Source: Treponema sp.
Lineage (GTDB): Bacteria; Spirochaetota; Spirochaetia; Treponematales; Treponemataceae
DNA: 64,000 nucleotides
Reading direction: 5' to 3'
NCBI GenBank assembly: GCA_017940005.1
Contig: JAGAZO010000009.1
Location: 186,001 to 250,000, forward strand
A model generated the notes under the pieces. The model made no database searches, had not been told where the DNA came from, and saw only the letters and a list, made by a program, of their open reading frames with translations. Shown one piece after another: positions 16,233 through 25,271 of this stretch; position 1 is the stretch's first letter, and each line of letters begins with the position of its first letter. A program made the position numbers and the translations under genes.

Positions 16233-17819
16233 ATGACTACGCCACTTTTGTCGCTTCAAAATATCACAAAAGATTTTTCAGGAACAGTCGTTCTCGAAGA
16301 TATTACGTTCGACGTACACGCGGGCGAAATACTCGGGCTCGTGGGAGAAAACGGTGCGGGCAAGACGACGCTTATGAGCATTCTGTTCGGCATGCCGCAG
16401 ATTGTGGAGTCGGGCGGTTACGGCGGCACGATTGTGTTTGACGGAAAACAAGTCAATTTTAAAACGCCGTTTGACGCGCTCGATGCCGGCATCGGCATGG
16501 TGCATCAAGAGTTTTCGCTCATTCCGGGATTCACCGCAGCGGAGAATATTCTGCTGAACCGCGAAATTACCACGCACAATTTTATGGTTGACGTGTTTGG
16601 CGAGCGCATGAGCGTGCTCGACAGACGTGCCATGAACGAGCGCGCGCAAAATGCAATCGATAGGCTCGGCGTAAAAATCGATGGGGCAATGCCGGTGTCG
16701 GAAATGCCGGTCGGTCACAAGCAGTTTACAGAAATTGCGCGCGAGATTGACCGCGACAATGTGCGTCTGCTCGTGTTCGATGAACCGACGGCGGTGCTCA
16801 CCGAGTCGGAAGCGGAAGTGCTTTTAAAAGCGATTAAAGAGCTTGCGGCACAGGGAATCGCGGTTATTTTTATTTCGCACCGCCTGCGCGAGGTAATGGA
16901 AATCTGCGACCGCGTGGTGACGCTCCGTGACGGCACATCTGTGCGCGATGTTGCGGTCGCGGATACAAACATTGCAGACATCGCCGCTTCTCTAGTGGGA
17001 CGCGCCGTTGCCGTTGGCACGCAAACAGGAGAAAGAGAACTGCCGCACGATGACGACGTGCTGTGCGTAGAGCATTTGTGGGTGGACATGCCCGGCGAGA
17101 CAGTGCGCGACGTAAGTTTTTCTGTCAAGCGCGGCGAGATTTTTGGCATCGGCGGGCTTGCCGGTCAAGGAAAGCTTGGCGTGCCGAACGGCATCATGGG
17201 GCTCTTTCCTGCAGGCGGAAGCGTTACGTTTGACGGCGCGCCGCTTCTGCTGGGCAATCCCGCTGCGGTGCTCACGGCGGGCATATCATTCGTTTCCGAA
17301 GACCGTCGCGGCGTAGGGCTTTTGCTTGACGAAAGCCTTGACTGGAACATTTCGTTCAGCGCAATGCAGGTAAAAGGGTTGTTCTTAAAATCGTATGGCT
17401 TTTTTAAACTCCGCGACGAAAAAGCGATGAGAGAAAACGCCGAGCGGTACATCAAGTTGCTCGACATAAAATGCACGGGCGTAAAGCAAAAAGCAAAGGA
17501 GCTTTCCGGCGGCAATCAGCAAAAGGTGTGCCTTGCAAAAGCGTTCTGCCTTGAGCCACAGCTGCTGTTTGTTTCCGAGCCGACGCGCGGCATTGACGTG
17601 GGCGCAAAAGCGATCGTGCTCGACATGCTGCGCCGCTACAACAAAGAGCAGGGCACAACGATTGTGATGGTGTCGAGCGAGCTTGAAGAACTGCGCTCCG
17701 TGTGCGACCGCGTGGCAGTGGTGTCGGGCGGAACGATTGCCGGCATTTTGAACGCACGCGCAGAACCGAAGCAGTTTGCGCTTTTAATGTCGGGCGAATC
17801 GGTGGAGGAAACAGCATGA
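16233..17819 (+). CDS. Sugar/nucleoside-type ABC transporter ATPase (double ABC domain)
   Basis: A 528-residue protein with two fused ABC domains, as in RbsA/MglA/NupO. Domain 1 has Walker A GENGAGKT (38-45) and Walker B LLVFDEPTAVL, with a degenerate signature. Domain 2 has a degenerate Walker A (GLAGQGKLG), a good signature LSGGNQQK, and FVSEPTRGID where Ser replaces the Walker B Asp. One working and one degenerate site is usual in this family. AGGAG precedes the ATG. The stop overlaps the first permease (ATGA). Confidence 0.9.
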   Translation: MTTPLLSLQNITKDFSGTVVLEDITFDVHAGEILGLVGENGAGKTTLMSILFGMPQIVESGGYGGTIVFDGKQVNFKTPFDALDAGIGMVHQEFSLIPGFTAAENILLNREITTHNFMVDVFGERMSVLDRRAMNERAQNAIDRLGVKIDGAMPVSEMPVGHKQFTEIAREIDRDNVRLLVFDEPTAVLTESEAEVLLKAIKELAAQGIAVIFISHRLREVMEICDRVVTLRDGTSVRDVAVADTNIADIAASLVGRAVAVGTQTGERELPHDDDVLCVEHLWVDMPGETVRDVSFSVKRGEIFGIGGLAGQGKLGVPNGIMGLFPAGGSVTFDGAPLLLGNPAAVLTAGISFVSEDRRGVGLLLDESLDWNISFSAMQVKGLFLKSYGFFKLRDEKAMRENAERYIKLLDIKCTGVKQKAKELSGGNQQKVCLAKAFCLEPQLLFVSEPTRGIDVGAKAIVLDMLRRYNKEQGTTIVMVSSELEELRSVCDRVAVVSGGTIAGILNARAEPKQFALLMSGESVEETA

Positions 17820-18862
17820 ATCACAATATGTTCAAAGAAAAAGTACAGGCGTTTGGATTACCGCGCCTCATCATTGCAGGATTTTTGCTCGTGCTGCTCA
17901 TCGTTGCGCCGTTTGTGGGCGTGTCAATGAGCGCGGTGCTCGGTGACATCGTGGTGCGCTTTGGACAGAATGAGCTTTTGACGCTTGCCATGGTTCCGAT
18001 GATTCTTTCCGGGGCAGGCTTGAACTTCGGTTTGTCGCTTGGCGTCATCAGTGGCTTGCTCGGTGCAACGCTCTCCATGCAGTTTGGCTTTACCGGTTGG
18101 GGAGGGCTGTTTGGCGCGGCGGCACTTTCTATTCCGTTTGCCGTTTTGTTCGGCGTGTTGTACAGTATGCTCTTGAACCGCGTGCGCGGCGAGGAGATGA
18201 CGATTGCGCTTTATGTGGGATTTGCCGCCGTCATGTTCATGTCAATCATGTGGCTTGTGCTGCCGTTCACGAGCGAAAACATGGTGTGGGGTTACAAGGG
18301 GCAGGGCTTACGCACGACGATTACGCTCGACGGCTACTGGATGCATCAGCTCAACGATTTTCTTGCGATTAGGATCGGCTCGTTCACTGTTCCTACCGGC
18401 ATGATTTTGTTCTGCGCGCTGGTAAGTTTTGCGATGTGGCTCTTTATGAAAAGCCGCACAGGAACAGCGCTCACCGCAGTTGGCTCGAACCCTGACTACG
18501 CGCGCTCAAGTGGCATCAACATAAATCGCATGCGTATGGTAAGCGTCGTCGTTTCCACCGTGACCGGCGCGCTCGGTATTGTGGTGTATCAGCAGAGCTA
18601 CGGATTCATTCAGTTGTATCAAGCGCCGCTGTACATGGCGTTTCCAGCGGTGGCAGCGATTTTAATCGGCGGCGCGTCAATCACCAAAGCGACGATAGCG
18701 AATGTCGTCATTGGCACGATTTTGTTTCAAGGCATACTGACGCTCACGCCATCTGTCATCAACAGCATCTTGCAGACAGACGTGTCGGAAGTTATTCGCA
18801 TTGTGCTTTCTAACGGCATGATTTTGTACGCGCTCACACGAAAGACGGGAGAAACACGATGA
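17816..18862 (+). CDS. ABC transporter permease (BPD_transp_2 type), first subunit
   Basis: A 348-residue hydrophobic permease of the RbsC/BmpC-like family with about nine membrane segments. The cytoplasmic coupling region is visible as GTALTAVGSNPDYARSSGIN, the equivalent of the AxGxN...A..GI motif of ribose and nucleoside permeases. Its ATG overlaps the ATPase stop by 4 bp and its stop overlaps the next permease by 4 bp, so translation is coupled. Confidence 0.88.
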   Translation: MNHNMFKEKVQAFGLPRLIIAGFLLVLLIVAPFVGVSMSAVLGDIVVRFGQNELLTLAMVPMILSGAGLNFGLSLGVISGLLGATLSMQFGFTGWGGLFGAAALSIPFAVLFGVLYSMLLNRVRGEEMTIALYVGFAAVMFMSIMWLVLPFTSENMVWGYKGQGLRTTITLDGYWMHQLNDFLAIRIGSFTVPTGMILFCALVSFAMWLFMKSRTGTALTAVGSNPDYARSSGININRMRMVSVVVSTVTGALGIVVYQQSYGFIQLYQAPLYMAFPAVAAILIGGASITKATIANVVIGTILFQGILTLTPSVINSILQTDVSEVIRIVLSNGMILYALTRKTGETR

Positions 18863-19959
18863 AGAAATTGACAAACGTACACGTGAAGAGCTTCCTTGCG
18901 GATAATTTAGTCGCAGAGATTTTTTTAGTGCTCACCATCGTTTCAATTCCGATTTCGGGCTATTCAGGAAAATTCATTCTCGACGAAATACTGACGCGCA
19001 TCGCGCGCAACTCGTTTTTGGTGTTTTCGCTCGTGCTGCCGATTATGGCAGGCATGGGCATAAACTTCGGCATGGTGCTCGGCGCAATGGCGGGACAAAT
19101 CGGCTTGATTTTTGCGATGGACTGGGGCATCTCCGGCATGCAGGGACTCGTCTTTGCCGCGCTCATCGGTATACCTATTTCGGTGCTGCTCGGTTGGATT
19201 GCAGGTACCATCTTAAACCACGCGCGCGGGCGCGAAATGGTGACGAGCTACATTTTAGGCTTTTTCTTCAACGGCGTGTATCAGTTTATCGTGCTGTATT
19301 TGTTCGGAAGTCTCGTGCCGCTGCACAACAAAGCGATTGCCCTTTCGCGCGGCTGGGGCGTGCGCAATACGCTCAACCTTGACCCCGTGCGGCAAGCGCT
19401 TGACAACGTGCTCATGGTGCGCATTGCCGGCATCAAAGTTCCCATCTCAACGTATCTGGTGGTGGTGCTTTTGGCGCTCTTTATCGTGTGGTTCAAAAAG
19501 ACAAAGCTCGGTCAAGACATGCGCGCGGTGGGGCAGAACCAGCAGGTCGCGAATGCGGCGGGCATTCCCGTAGAAAAAACGCGCATCGTTTCGATTGTGA
19601 TTTCTACCGTGCTTGCGTGCATCGGGCAGCTCATCTTTTTGCAAAATCTCGGCAACATGCAGACGTACAACGCGCACGACCAGACAGGATTTTTTGCTGC
19701 TGCCGCGATTTTAGTGGGCGGCGCGTCTGCGAGCAAAGCGAGCATTGCAAACTGTTTTGCCGGCGTTGTACTTTTGCACTTGATGTATATTGTCGTGCCG
19801 CGCGCGGGGCAAAATCTTTTCGGCAACGCAAACATCGGCGAATATTTCCGTCAGTTCATCGGCTACGGCGTGATTGCGCTTGCGCTCGTGATTCACTCAT
19901 GGAGAGCGTATCGTAATGCAGAAAAAGCGCGCATGAGCTTGAGAGCGGGCGCGGCGTAA
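18859..19959 (+). CDS. ABC transporter permease (BPD_transp_2 type), second subunit
   Basis: A 366-residue permease homologous in layout to the preceding one, with the coupling motif KLGQDMRAVGQNQQVANAAGI. Early helices carry INFGMVLGAMAGQIGLIFA. With the first permease it would form a heterodimeric channel, as in nucleoside or purine-type importers. The C-terminus is hydrophilic and basic. No obvious terminator follows; the next gene has its own promoter and may be independent. Confidence 0.88.
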   Translation: MKKLTNVHVKSFLADNLVAEIFLVLTIVSIPISGYSGKFILDEILTRIARNSFLVFSLVLPIMAGMGINFGMVLGAMAGQIGLIFAMDWGISGMQGLVFAALIGIPISVLLGWIAGTILNHARGREMVTSYILGFFFNGVYQFIVLYLFGSLVPLHNKAIALSRGWGVRNTLNLDPVRQALDNVLMVRIAGIKVPISTYLVVVLLALFIVWFKKTKLGQDMRAVGQNQQVANAAGIPVEKTRIVSIVISTVLACIGQLIFLQNLGNMQTYNAHDQTGFFAAAAILVGGASASKASIANCFAGVVLLHLMYIVVPRAGQNLFGNANIGEYFRQFIGYGVIALALVIHSWRAYRNAEKARMSLRAGAA

Positions 19960-20050
19960 AGCCTGTTATGTGGACAGATATGCACGACTGAACGCATGCG
20001 CCATTCTCCCGACACAAACAATTCTCATATGCCATAGTTTTGCATTTTCG

Positions 20051-20059
20051 TGATATACT
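20051..20059 (+). promoter_or_regulatory. Extended -10 promoter of the FMN reductase gene
   Basis: TGA followed by TATACT (20054-20059) forms an extended -10 element; no good -35 is visible. GGGAG lies just before the ATG at 20090. Confidence 0.45.
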
Positions 20060-20089
20060 AGTAATGTGCAGTAGCACGGGAGCTATCAT

Positions 20090-20641
20090 ATGCAAAAGAA
20101 AATCATTTTTATCGTTGGGTCGTTACGAGCAAAGTCGTTCAATCGGCAGCTTGCAAATAAAATTGTGTCGCTCATCGGAACGCGCGCAGAAGTATCGTTC
20201 CTTGAGTATGCCGATGTGCCATTCATGAATCAGGATGCAGAAAATCCCACGCCGCCGAGCATTGCACGTGTTCGGAGCGAGGTGCAGGCGGCAGACGGTT
20301 TGTGGATATGCACGCCGGAATACAATGCTGCTGTTCCTGGCGTGCTTAAAAATCTCTTGGACTGGCTTTCGCGTTCGCTCGTGCCGGGTGATTTTGCAAG
20401 CGGCACTGCGGTCACTGGCAAAAAGGTAACGATAAGCGGCGTAGGCGGTAAAAATGCGACGCGTTCCTCGCGCGCAGATTTGAAAAAGCTGCTCGATTTT
20501 ATGCGCACGGAAGTGGTTGGCGGAGAGGGGACTGGATTTTCTGCTGATGCGACGGCGTTTCAAACAGATGTGCTTGCGTTGAGCGATGAGCATGTGACCG
20601 CATTGCAAAAACAAGTGACAGCGTTTTTGGCGGCGGTATAG
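20090..20641 (+). CDS. NADPH-dependent FMN reductase-family flavoprotein
   Basis: A 183-residue flavodoxin-fold protein. The FMN phosphate-binding loop GSLRAKSFNRQLA is at residues ~10-22, and the isoalloxazine-contacting TPEYNAAVPGVLKN motif lies near residue 80. These define the NADPH-dependent FMN reductase/azoreductase-like family, cytoplasmic enzymes that reduce quinones, azo dyes, chromate or FMN. The physiological substrate is not evident. It is a single gene between the ABC operon and the AT-rich islet. Confidence 0.88.
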   Translation: MQKKIIFIVGSLRAKSFNRQLANKIVSLIGTRAEVSFLEYADVPFMNQDAENPTPPSIARVRSEVQAADGLWICTPEYNAAVPGVLKNLLDWLSRSLVPGDFASGTAVTGKKVTISGVGGKNATRSSRADLKKLLDFMRTEVVGGEGTGFSADATAFQTDVLALSDEHVTALQKQVTAFLAAV

Positions 20642-20728
20642 ATGCTGCGACAGAAGACGCGGTAAAGTGACTACGGTATTGCGATAAAGTGATGTGTGGT
20701 GCGATGAAGACAGCGTGGAGAAAATGGA

Positions 20729-21763
20729 ATGGATGGTGTAAGAAGAAAGACATTAAAGGTGAGTATCATTTTATTTTGTACTGTTATTGTTTTTTTTCTT
20801 TTTGTTGGATGTAGGTCTGTAAGAGATAAAAATGTATTTCTTACTCAGTTAATTTCAATCAGTTATAATGGGGAAACAAAAAGTATTTCTGAACAACAAA
20901 ATTATTTTCTTCCTTCCGAAAAATTTGATTTATACTTTGAAAAAGAAGTGCAAAAAACAGGGATATGTATTTTTTCTTATTATTCATCAGATTATCAGGC
21001 TAAATATAAATTACCAGTAAAAGCTGATGATACTGTAATTTTTTGTAGCGGATGTGCGATGGCAGAACCTAGTGTAGATACGGAAAAAGGATATACATTG
21101 ATTGTAAATAATGAATATTCATTTAGTTATATTTTTGGAAACAAAAAAATTGATACTGAAAATGGTTTTATACTTCCTGTTCGTTATATTGCTGATGTTA
21201 CAGGAAAATTTAACGGAGGTCTGTATATTTCTTTTTGGGCAGATTTTAATAATAATAAAATCATAGAAGAAAATGAATATGCAATATTAACATTGCATTT
21301 TCCTTTAAATAGTTATTACGGACTTGATTTTTCAACTAATAAAAGAGCTTATTTTTCTTCAATGGGTTATTCATTAAGAAAAGATACTGCTGTTTATAAG
21401 GGAAGTGAATTTAAGGTCTATAAAATCAATTCAAATAATGATTTTGTGAAAATTTGTCAGATAGAGAACAAGAATCTTATAAACAAAACACTTGAAAATA
21501 TCTTTTTGCAGAGATTTGAAGATAAAAATCTTGTAGGGCGTAAGACGTATCTATGTTTTATTCCTAAAGGGTATAATCAGATTGGAAATACTTTTCGTAT
21601 TAGAGGAAGCGATGCCGTTTATATTGAGGTTGAAAAAGATAAGCCAGAAAATGATAGAAGCGTAAACATAAGAAATTTTGATATTTCCGATAATGAACCA
21701 GAGCCAAAGATAAGATTTTACTACGACGGAAAACTTATTGAAACGAGTGTAATAGAGTTTTAA
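20729..21763 (+). CDS. Unknown lipoprotein in an AT-rich islet
   Basis: A 344-residue predicted lipoprotein: basic N-terminus, hydrophobic stretch VSIILFCTVIVFFLFVGC with Cys28 as the lipidation site, then a beta-rich, Asn/Lys/Tyr-rich domain. GGAG lies 8 nt before the ATG. Codon use is strikingly A/T-rich (many AAA, AAT, TTT, ATA) compared with genes on both sides, suggesting foreign origin. I recognise no domain. A short segment with Asp/Asn (FWADFNNNKIIEENE) looks EF-hand-like but too little to claim calcium binding. Confidence 0.7.
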   Translation: MDGVRRKTLKVSIILFCTVIVFFLFVGCRSVRDKNVFLTQLISISYNGETKSISEQQNYFLPSEKFDLYFEKEVQKTGICIFSYYSSDYQAKYKLPVKADDTVIFCSGCAMAEPSVDTEKGYTLIVNNEYSFSYIFGNKKIDTENGFILPVRYIADVTGKFNGGLYISFWADFNNNKIIEENEYAILTLHFPLNSYYGLDFSTNKRAYFSSMGYSLRKDTAVYKGSEFKVYKINSNNDFVKICQIENKNLINKTLENIFLQRFEDKNLVGRKTYLCFIPKGYNQIGNTFRIRGSDAVYIEVEKDKPENDRSVNIRNFDISDNEPEPKIRFYYDGKLIETSVIEF

Positions 21764-21849
21764 GTTCTTTGTTTTTTCCTGTTATTGCGTTTATGTGGAC
21801 ATTTTGGGGAATTGATGTACTAACGCTTATAACACATAAAAAGAATTGA

Positions 21850-22164
21850 ATTTTCGAGCAGCCTCTGAAAGAAATCATTAATGTAACTTATGCAAATGAT
21901 TTGACAGAGGAAGAAAAAAAATATGCATTCAATGATTTGACGCATATTGATTTTGTGATTTACAATACCGTTACAAAAAAACTTATTCTTGCCATTGAAG
22001 TTGACGGCTATAAATATCATAAGTATGGAACAAAGCAAGCAAGACGCGATATACTTAAGAATCATATTTTTGAAGTCTATAATATTCCATATTTGCGTTT
22101 GTCCACAACAGGTAGCGATGAACGGGGGCGCATTATAAAAAAATTAGCGGCATGCATGACGTAA
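21850..22164 (+). pseudogene. C-terminal fragment of a DUF2726/helicase-associated nuclease-like protein
   Basis: The frame is open from just after a TGA at 21847 and encodes about 104 residues with no good start. The text (DLTHIDFVIYNTVTKKLILAIEVDGYKYH, then RRDILKNHIFEVYNIPYLRLST) is the end of the restriction-endonuclease-like domain found at the C-terminus of many Superfamily I helicases and DUF2726 proteins; IDF...AIEVDG is the PD-(D/E)xK core. The N-terminal part is missing, so I call it a remnant. It shares the AT-rich composition of the lipoprotein upstream. Confidence 0.65.
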
Positions 22165-22382
22165 AATTTAGTCACTCATGCGCCTGCTATATACCCGACG
22201 CTCTGCGTCGCAAAAAAAGGTACGAATTCGGCTGCGCGTTCGCATTGTTTTTGTCTGTGAAAAAGAATTGCAGCGGCAGTAAAATCAATGTAGCTATGAC
22301 ACAAAGATATAAAACCATTGCCGCACGTGGTCTTGAGGCAGCCTGCATTTATATTGTAAACTCTATATATAAAGGAGCGTCT

Positions 22383-22757
22383 ATGGCTATACACAAAAAT
22401 TACATTATTCGTGTAGGCATTATTGCTGTATATGTTGCGCTTGCCTTTGTCATGTTTATTACAGGGCGTACACATACGGTGCTTATCGACAATCATGCGG
22501 CAGAAAATGGTTTGTACCGTGCTATAAATGGAATGACGGTAACGCTGAATCGTCTTGCACCATCGGAGTTTTTTCGTGATGATCGCGACATGTTCACTAT
22601 AAAAGGACAGCGCATAAAGATTCATGTGCAGTCGTTTGATGGCAGTGTCAATTATAATGGAACAGTGCGGATACCGCTTTCAAAAGACGCTGTGCTCATC
22701 TCTATCCCGCGCCTTATTAACGGTGCTGAAAATGCGCTGGAACCGTTTGAGCTGTAG
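22383..22757 (+). CDS. Small membrane-anchored protein of unknown function
   Basis: A 124-residue protein with one N-terminal hydrophobic segment (IIRVGIIAVYVALAFVMFITG) acting as anchor or uncleaved signal, followed by a ~90-residue beta-rich extracytoplasmic domain. The ATG at 22383 is preceded by AAAGGAG at good distance; the longer open frame upstream overlaps the DUF2726 fragment and is less likely. I recognise no family. Its codon use is closer to the genome average than that of the AT-rich islet before it. Confidence 0.6.
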   Translation: MAIHKNYIIRVGIIAVYVALAFVMFITGRTHTVLIDNHAAENGLYRAINGMTVTLNRLAPSEFFRDDRDMFTIKGQRIKIHVQSFDGSVNYNGTVRIPLSKDAVLISIPRLINGAENALEPFEL

Positions 22758-22803
22758 CTGCAATCGCATTTATGATTATCAAAATATTATTAACAATGTG
22801 ATT

Positions 22804-22838
22804 GTTCTCTTACTGCAATAGCGTTGCAGTAAGAGAAC
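22804..22838. terminator. Perfect 15-bp stem-loop between convergent genes
   Basis: GTTCTCTTACTGCAA and its exact reverse complement flank a 5-nt loop (TAGCG). It lies between the stops of the small membrane protein (+) and the Helicase_C_3 gene (-). There is no T run on either side, so termination may depend on the stem alone or on another factor. Confidence 0.5.
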
Positions 22839-22922
22839 TGTCTGTAGTACGCTGCTCATGCCTCGAAAATAATTGCGCGTAAATTTACACACATGCATAA
22901 TCTTTTTACAAGCCTATGCGTG

Positions 22923-25271
22923 TCAAAAAAGCTGCAAGTGAATGAGCTTTATGTTCGTTGCTTTGCTCACTGAAAAAGAAGCAAATTCTTTTGTCGCTTC
23001 AAGCTGCACAAACACCTGCGCATCTCCTGTTTCTTTTGTTAATTTGAGCGGCGTGCACAAAAATGCGCGCGGTGCAATGTCGTTGCTTTTTTCGAGCAGC
23101 GTCACCTCAATCAAATCTTTTGCGTGAAGCGCGCTTTCGATAAGGCGCACCTTTCCGAGAAAATCCATGCCGCTTGCTGTAAGGATTTCTGTGTGAAGCG
23201 CCGCACTTGTAAGTTGTGTTTTGTTCACAATGATTTTATTGTTGATTCTTTCTGCAAGCAGTTGCTTTTGTGTTTTTGACAGCGAAAGCGTTTTGAGCGC
23301 GGCGTGCAGCTCATCAATAATATTTTCAGCGCTGATAGAATCCTTGTTGTTGTGCGCGCTCTCGCTACTTTGTGCAAAAAAATTTTTGCCGTCTTCGATA
23401 AGTGGAAATGTAACGGGAGGAGCATCTTCTTTTACTCGCTTCACCGCGCCCATAAACGTAAAGCCGCTTGCATTAATAAATTTTTGCACATCGTCATCAG
23501 TGTGAATGTTTAAAATGTATATGCCGGGCGCAAGTTCCGCGTGAATAAATTTTTTTGCCTTTGGATTTTTTTGAACAAGCTGCACATTTTTTTCATTGAG
23601 CGCAAGTACATACCCGTTGTATAGCAGTGCAGATGTGTACAAGCTTTGCCAATCTTCGATGCTCACGCGCAGATTCTGCGGCACGTCATACGACATATGT
23701 TTTTTGAGCAGCGCGTAAATTGTTGTTGCCGTATAGCCTGCGTCAAATGCGCGTATGACGGAGTTTTTAGTAATTTCAAATTCAGCAATAGTATCACAGC
23801 GCGTGACGCTCAAAAAATGCGTGAGCGGTAAAAGCGCTTTAAGCGGGAGACCGGGCAAAATCGTCACGTTGAAGCCCGCATCAATCATAAGTGCATCTGC
23901 ATGTGGCGTAGAAACTGCTGCATGCGATTCATGTTTGCTTGTGCGCATATCTGCGCGCGCGTGCTGTGCGGACGCACTTTTTTCGTACAGCGATGGCGCA
24001 TGTTTGTCTGTTGACTCGTTTCCATACTCGCGCTGCGCATGCGCATTTTTGGGAGATGTTGTTGCCGCGTCGTTTTCGAGCAGCGCGTGCGCCGCGCAAT
24101 AGATTTTTTCGTTGTCATCGGTAACACCTGTTGCGGTGAAAAGCCCAAACGATTCCGCTGCGTCAAACATTCTGTCAAAGAGCAAGAAAGTTGTTTCGTT
24201 TTCTGCGTGCTCGTTTTGCGCTCGTGCCACAATTTTGCTGAATCTGCTCTGCGGTGCAGACGCATTTCCAAGCAGCATGGCAAGGCGGAGCAGTACAGCG
24301 CGTGTTGCTCCTGTTTGCGGCATGGATGCTGCTACATTCAGCAACAGTTGCGCTTGCGTGCGAAGGCTTTCCCTGCTCACATGACCGCCTGCTGCCGCAC
24401 ATAGATACGCATATTGTTTTTTTTGTGGAAGCTCTGCAAATGCGGAGAGCCGTTCATAATCGACCGTTATATGTTTTTCTCCTTGCTTGACGAGCAGCAA
24501 ATTTGTTAATGCGGTAAAAAGCAGTTGCAGCGTTGGTGCGCCGCAAGTAAAAATTTCATCAAGATGCGCTTTATTAATTTTTTTAAATGTGCCGTCATTT
24601 TTGCATAGGTCAGGTTTTTCCATGATGTATGATACAAACGCTGCAATCACTTCTGGAGAAAGCGCACGAATGATGTCATCGTTGCGCGGCGCGTCATGCG
24701 GCAAATTGTTGCGGCTTAATGTGTTGCTGTTGTGCGTTGCGGCGACATGCACCGAGCTGCCACCGTGTGATTCGGCACCATGCGCCAAGCTGCTGTTATG
24801 CGAAGCATATTTTGCTGCGGGAACGATGAGCGAGACAGAGAGGTGCGGGGCAATCGCGTCTTCAAGCAGCGGATTGATGCAGATGCGCTGTATGCCGTCC
24901 TGCTGTTCGTCTTTGTAAATTATTAATCGCTCGGTGAGATTCAAAAGGCGCATGTGCACATCAGAGCGCATGTATTCATCTGAAAAAAAATCTACAAGAC
25001 GCGATTGCGTCGCTTCTGGCAAAAACATGACAGCTGTTAATATTTTTTTGTCAAAACTGTCGAGAAGCGCGACAATGTTTTTTTGATTTTGCGCTTTGTG
25101 AAAAAATGCGCGAAGCTGTTCGATAAGCTTCTGCTTATTGTATGGCGTTTTTATTTCGCCGAGGTATACGCGCATGATGGCAAAAAAACTCGTGTCAGGG
25201 AGCGTTGCAAGCATTGTCTGCCACGACGCTATGCGCTCGCTTTTTTGCCGCGCGTGTAAATCGTGCGTCAT
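22923..25271 (-). CDS. Helicase_C_3 (XPB/Ssl2 N-terminal-like) domain protein, partner of XPB
   Basis: A 782-residue soluble protein starting 4 bp inside the XPB gene (ATGA overlap). From memory, bacteria with an XPB helicase, such as mycobacteria, often carry an adjacent gene of similar length with a Helicase_C_3 domain related to the XPB/Ssl2 N-terminus. The C-terminal half here (FNVTILPGLPLKALLPL...ITKNSVIRAFDAG...IYALLKKHM) matches the same text pattern seen in the N-terminus of the neighbouring XPB (TPLSLWNAASAGFTARDTIAVLEKY). A low-complexity His/Ser/Asn-rich linker lies near residues 160-195 and another near 400-450. It has no Walker A of its own. A role as XPB partner is inferred. Confidence 0.75.
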   Translation of the reverse strand: MTHDLHARQKSERIASWQTMLATLPDTSFFAIMRVYLGEIKTPYNKQKLIEQLRAFFHKAQNQKNIVALLDSFDKKILTAVMFLPEATQSRLVDFFSDEYMRSDVHMRLLNLTERLIIYKDEQQDGIQRICINPLLEDAIAPHLSVSLIVPAAKYASHNSSLAHGAESHGGSSVHVAATHNSNTLSRNNLPHDAPRNDDIIRALSPEVIAAFVSYIMEKPDLCKNDGTFKKINKAHLDEIFTCGAPTLQLLFTALTNLLLVKQGEKHITVDYERLSAFAELPQKKQYAYLCAAAGGHVSRESLRTQAQLLLNVAASMPQTGATRAVLLRLAMLLGNASAPQSRFSKIVARAQNEHAENETTFLLFDRMFDAAESFGLFTATGVTDDNEKIYCAAHALLENDAATTSPKNAHAQREYGNESTDKHAPSLYEKSASAQHARADMRTSKHESHAAVSTPHADALMIDAGFNVTILPGLPLKALLPLTHFLSVTRCDTIAEFEITKNSVIRAFDAGYTATTIYALLKKHMSYDVPQNLRVSIEDWQSLYTSALLYNGYVLALNEKNVQLVQKNPKAKKFIHAELAPGIYILNIHTDDDVQKFINASGFTFMGAVKRVKEDAPPVTFPLIEDGKNFFAQSSESAHNNKDSISAENIIDELHAALKTLSLSKTQKQLLAERINNKIIVNKTQLTSAALHTEILTASGMDFLGKVRLIESALHAKDLIEVTLLEKSNDIAPRAFLCTPLKLTKETGDAQVFVQLEATKEFASFSVSKATNIKLIHLQLF

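Noticed and set aside
22152..22382. Longer N-terminus for the small membrane protein
   Set aside because: The upstream 77 codons lack a ribosome site, overlap the DUF2726 fragment and contain hairpin-rich noncoding-like sequence; ATG 22383 has AAAGGAG.
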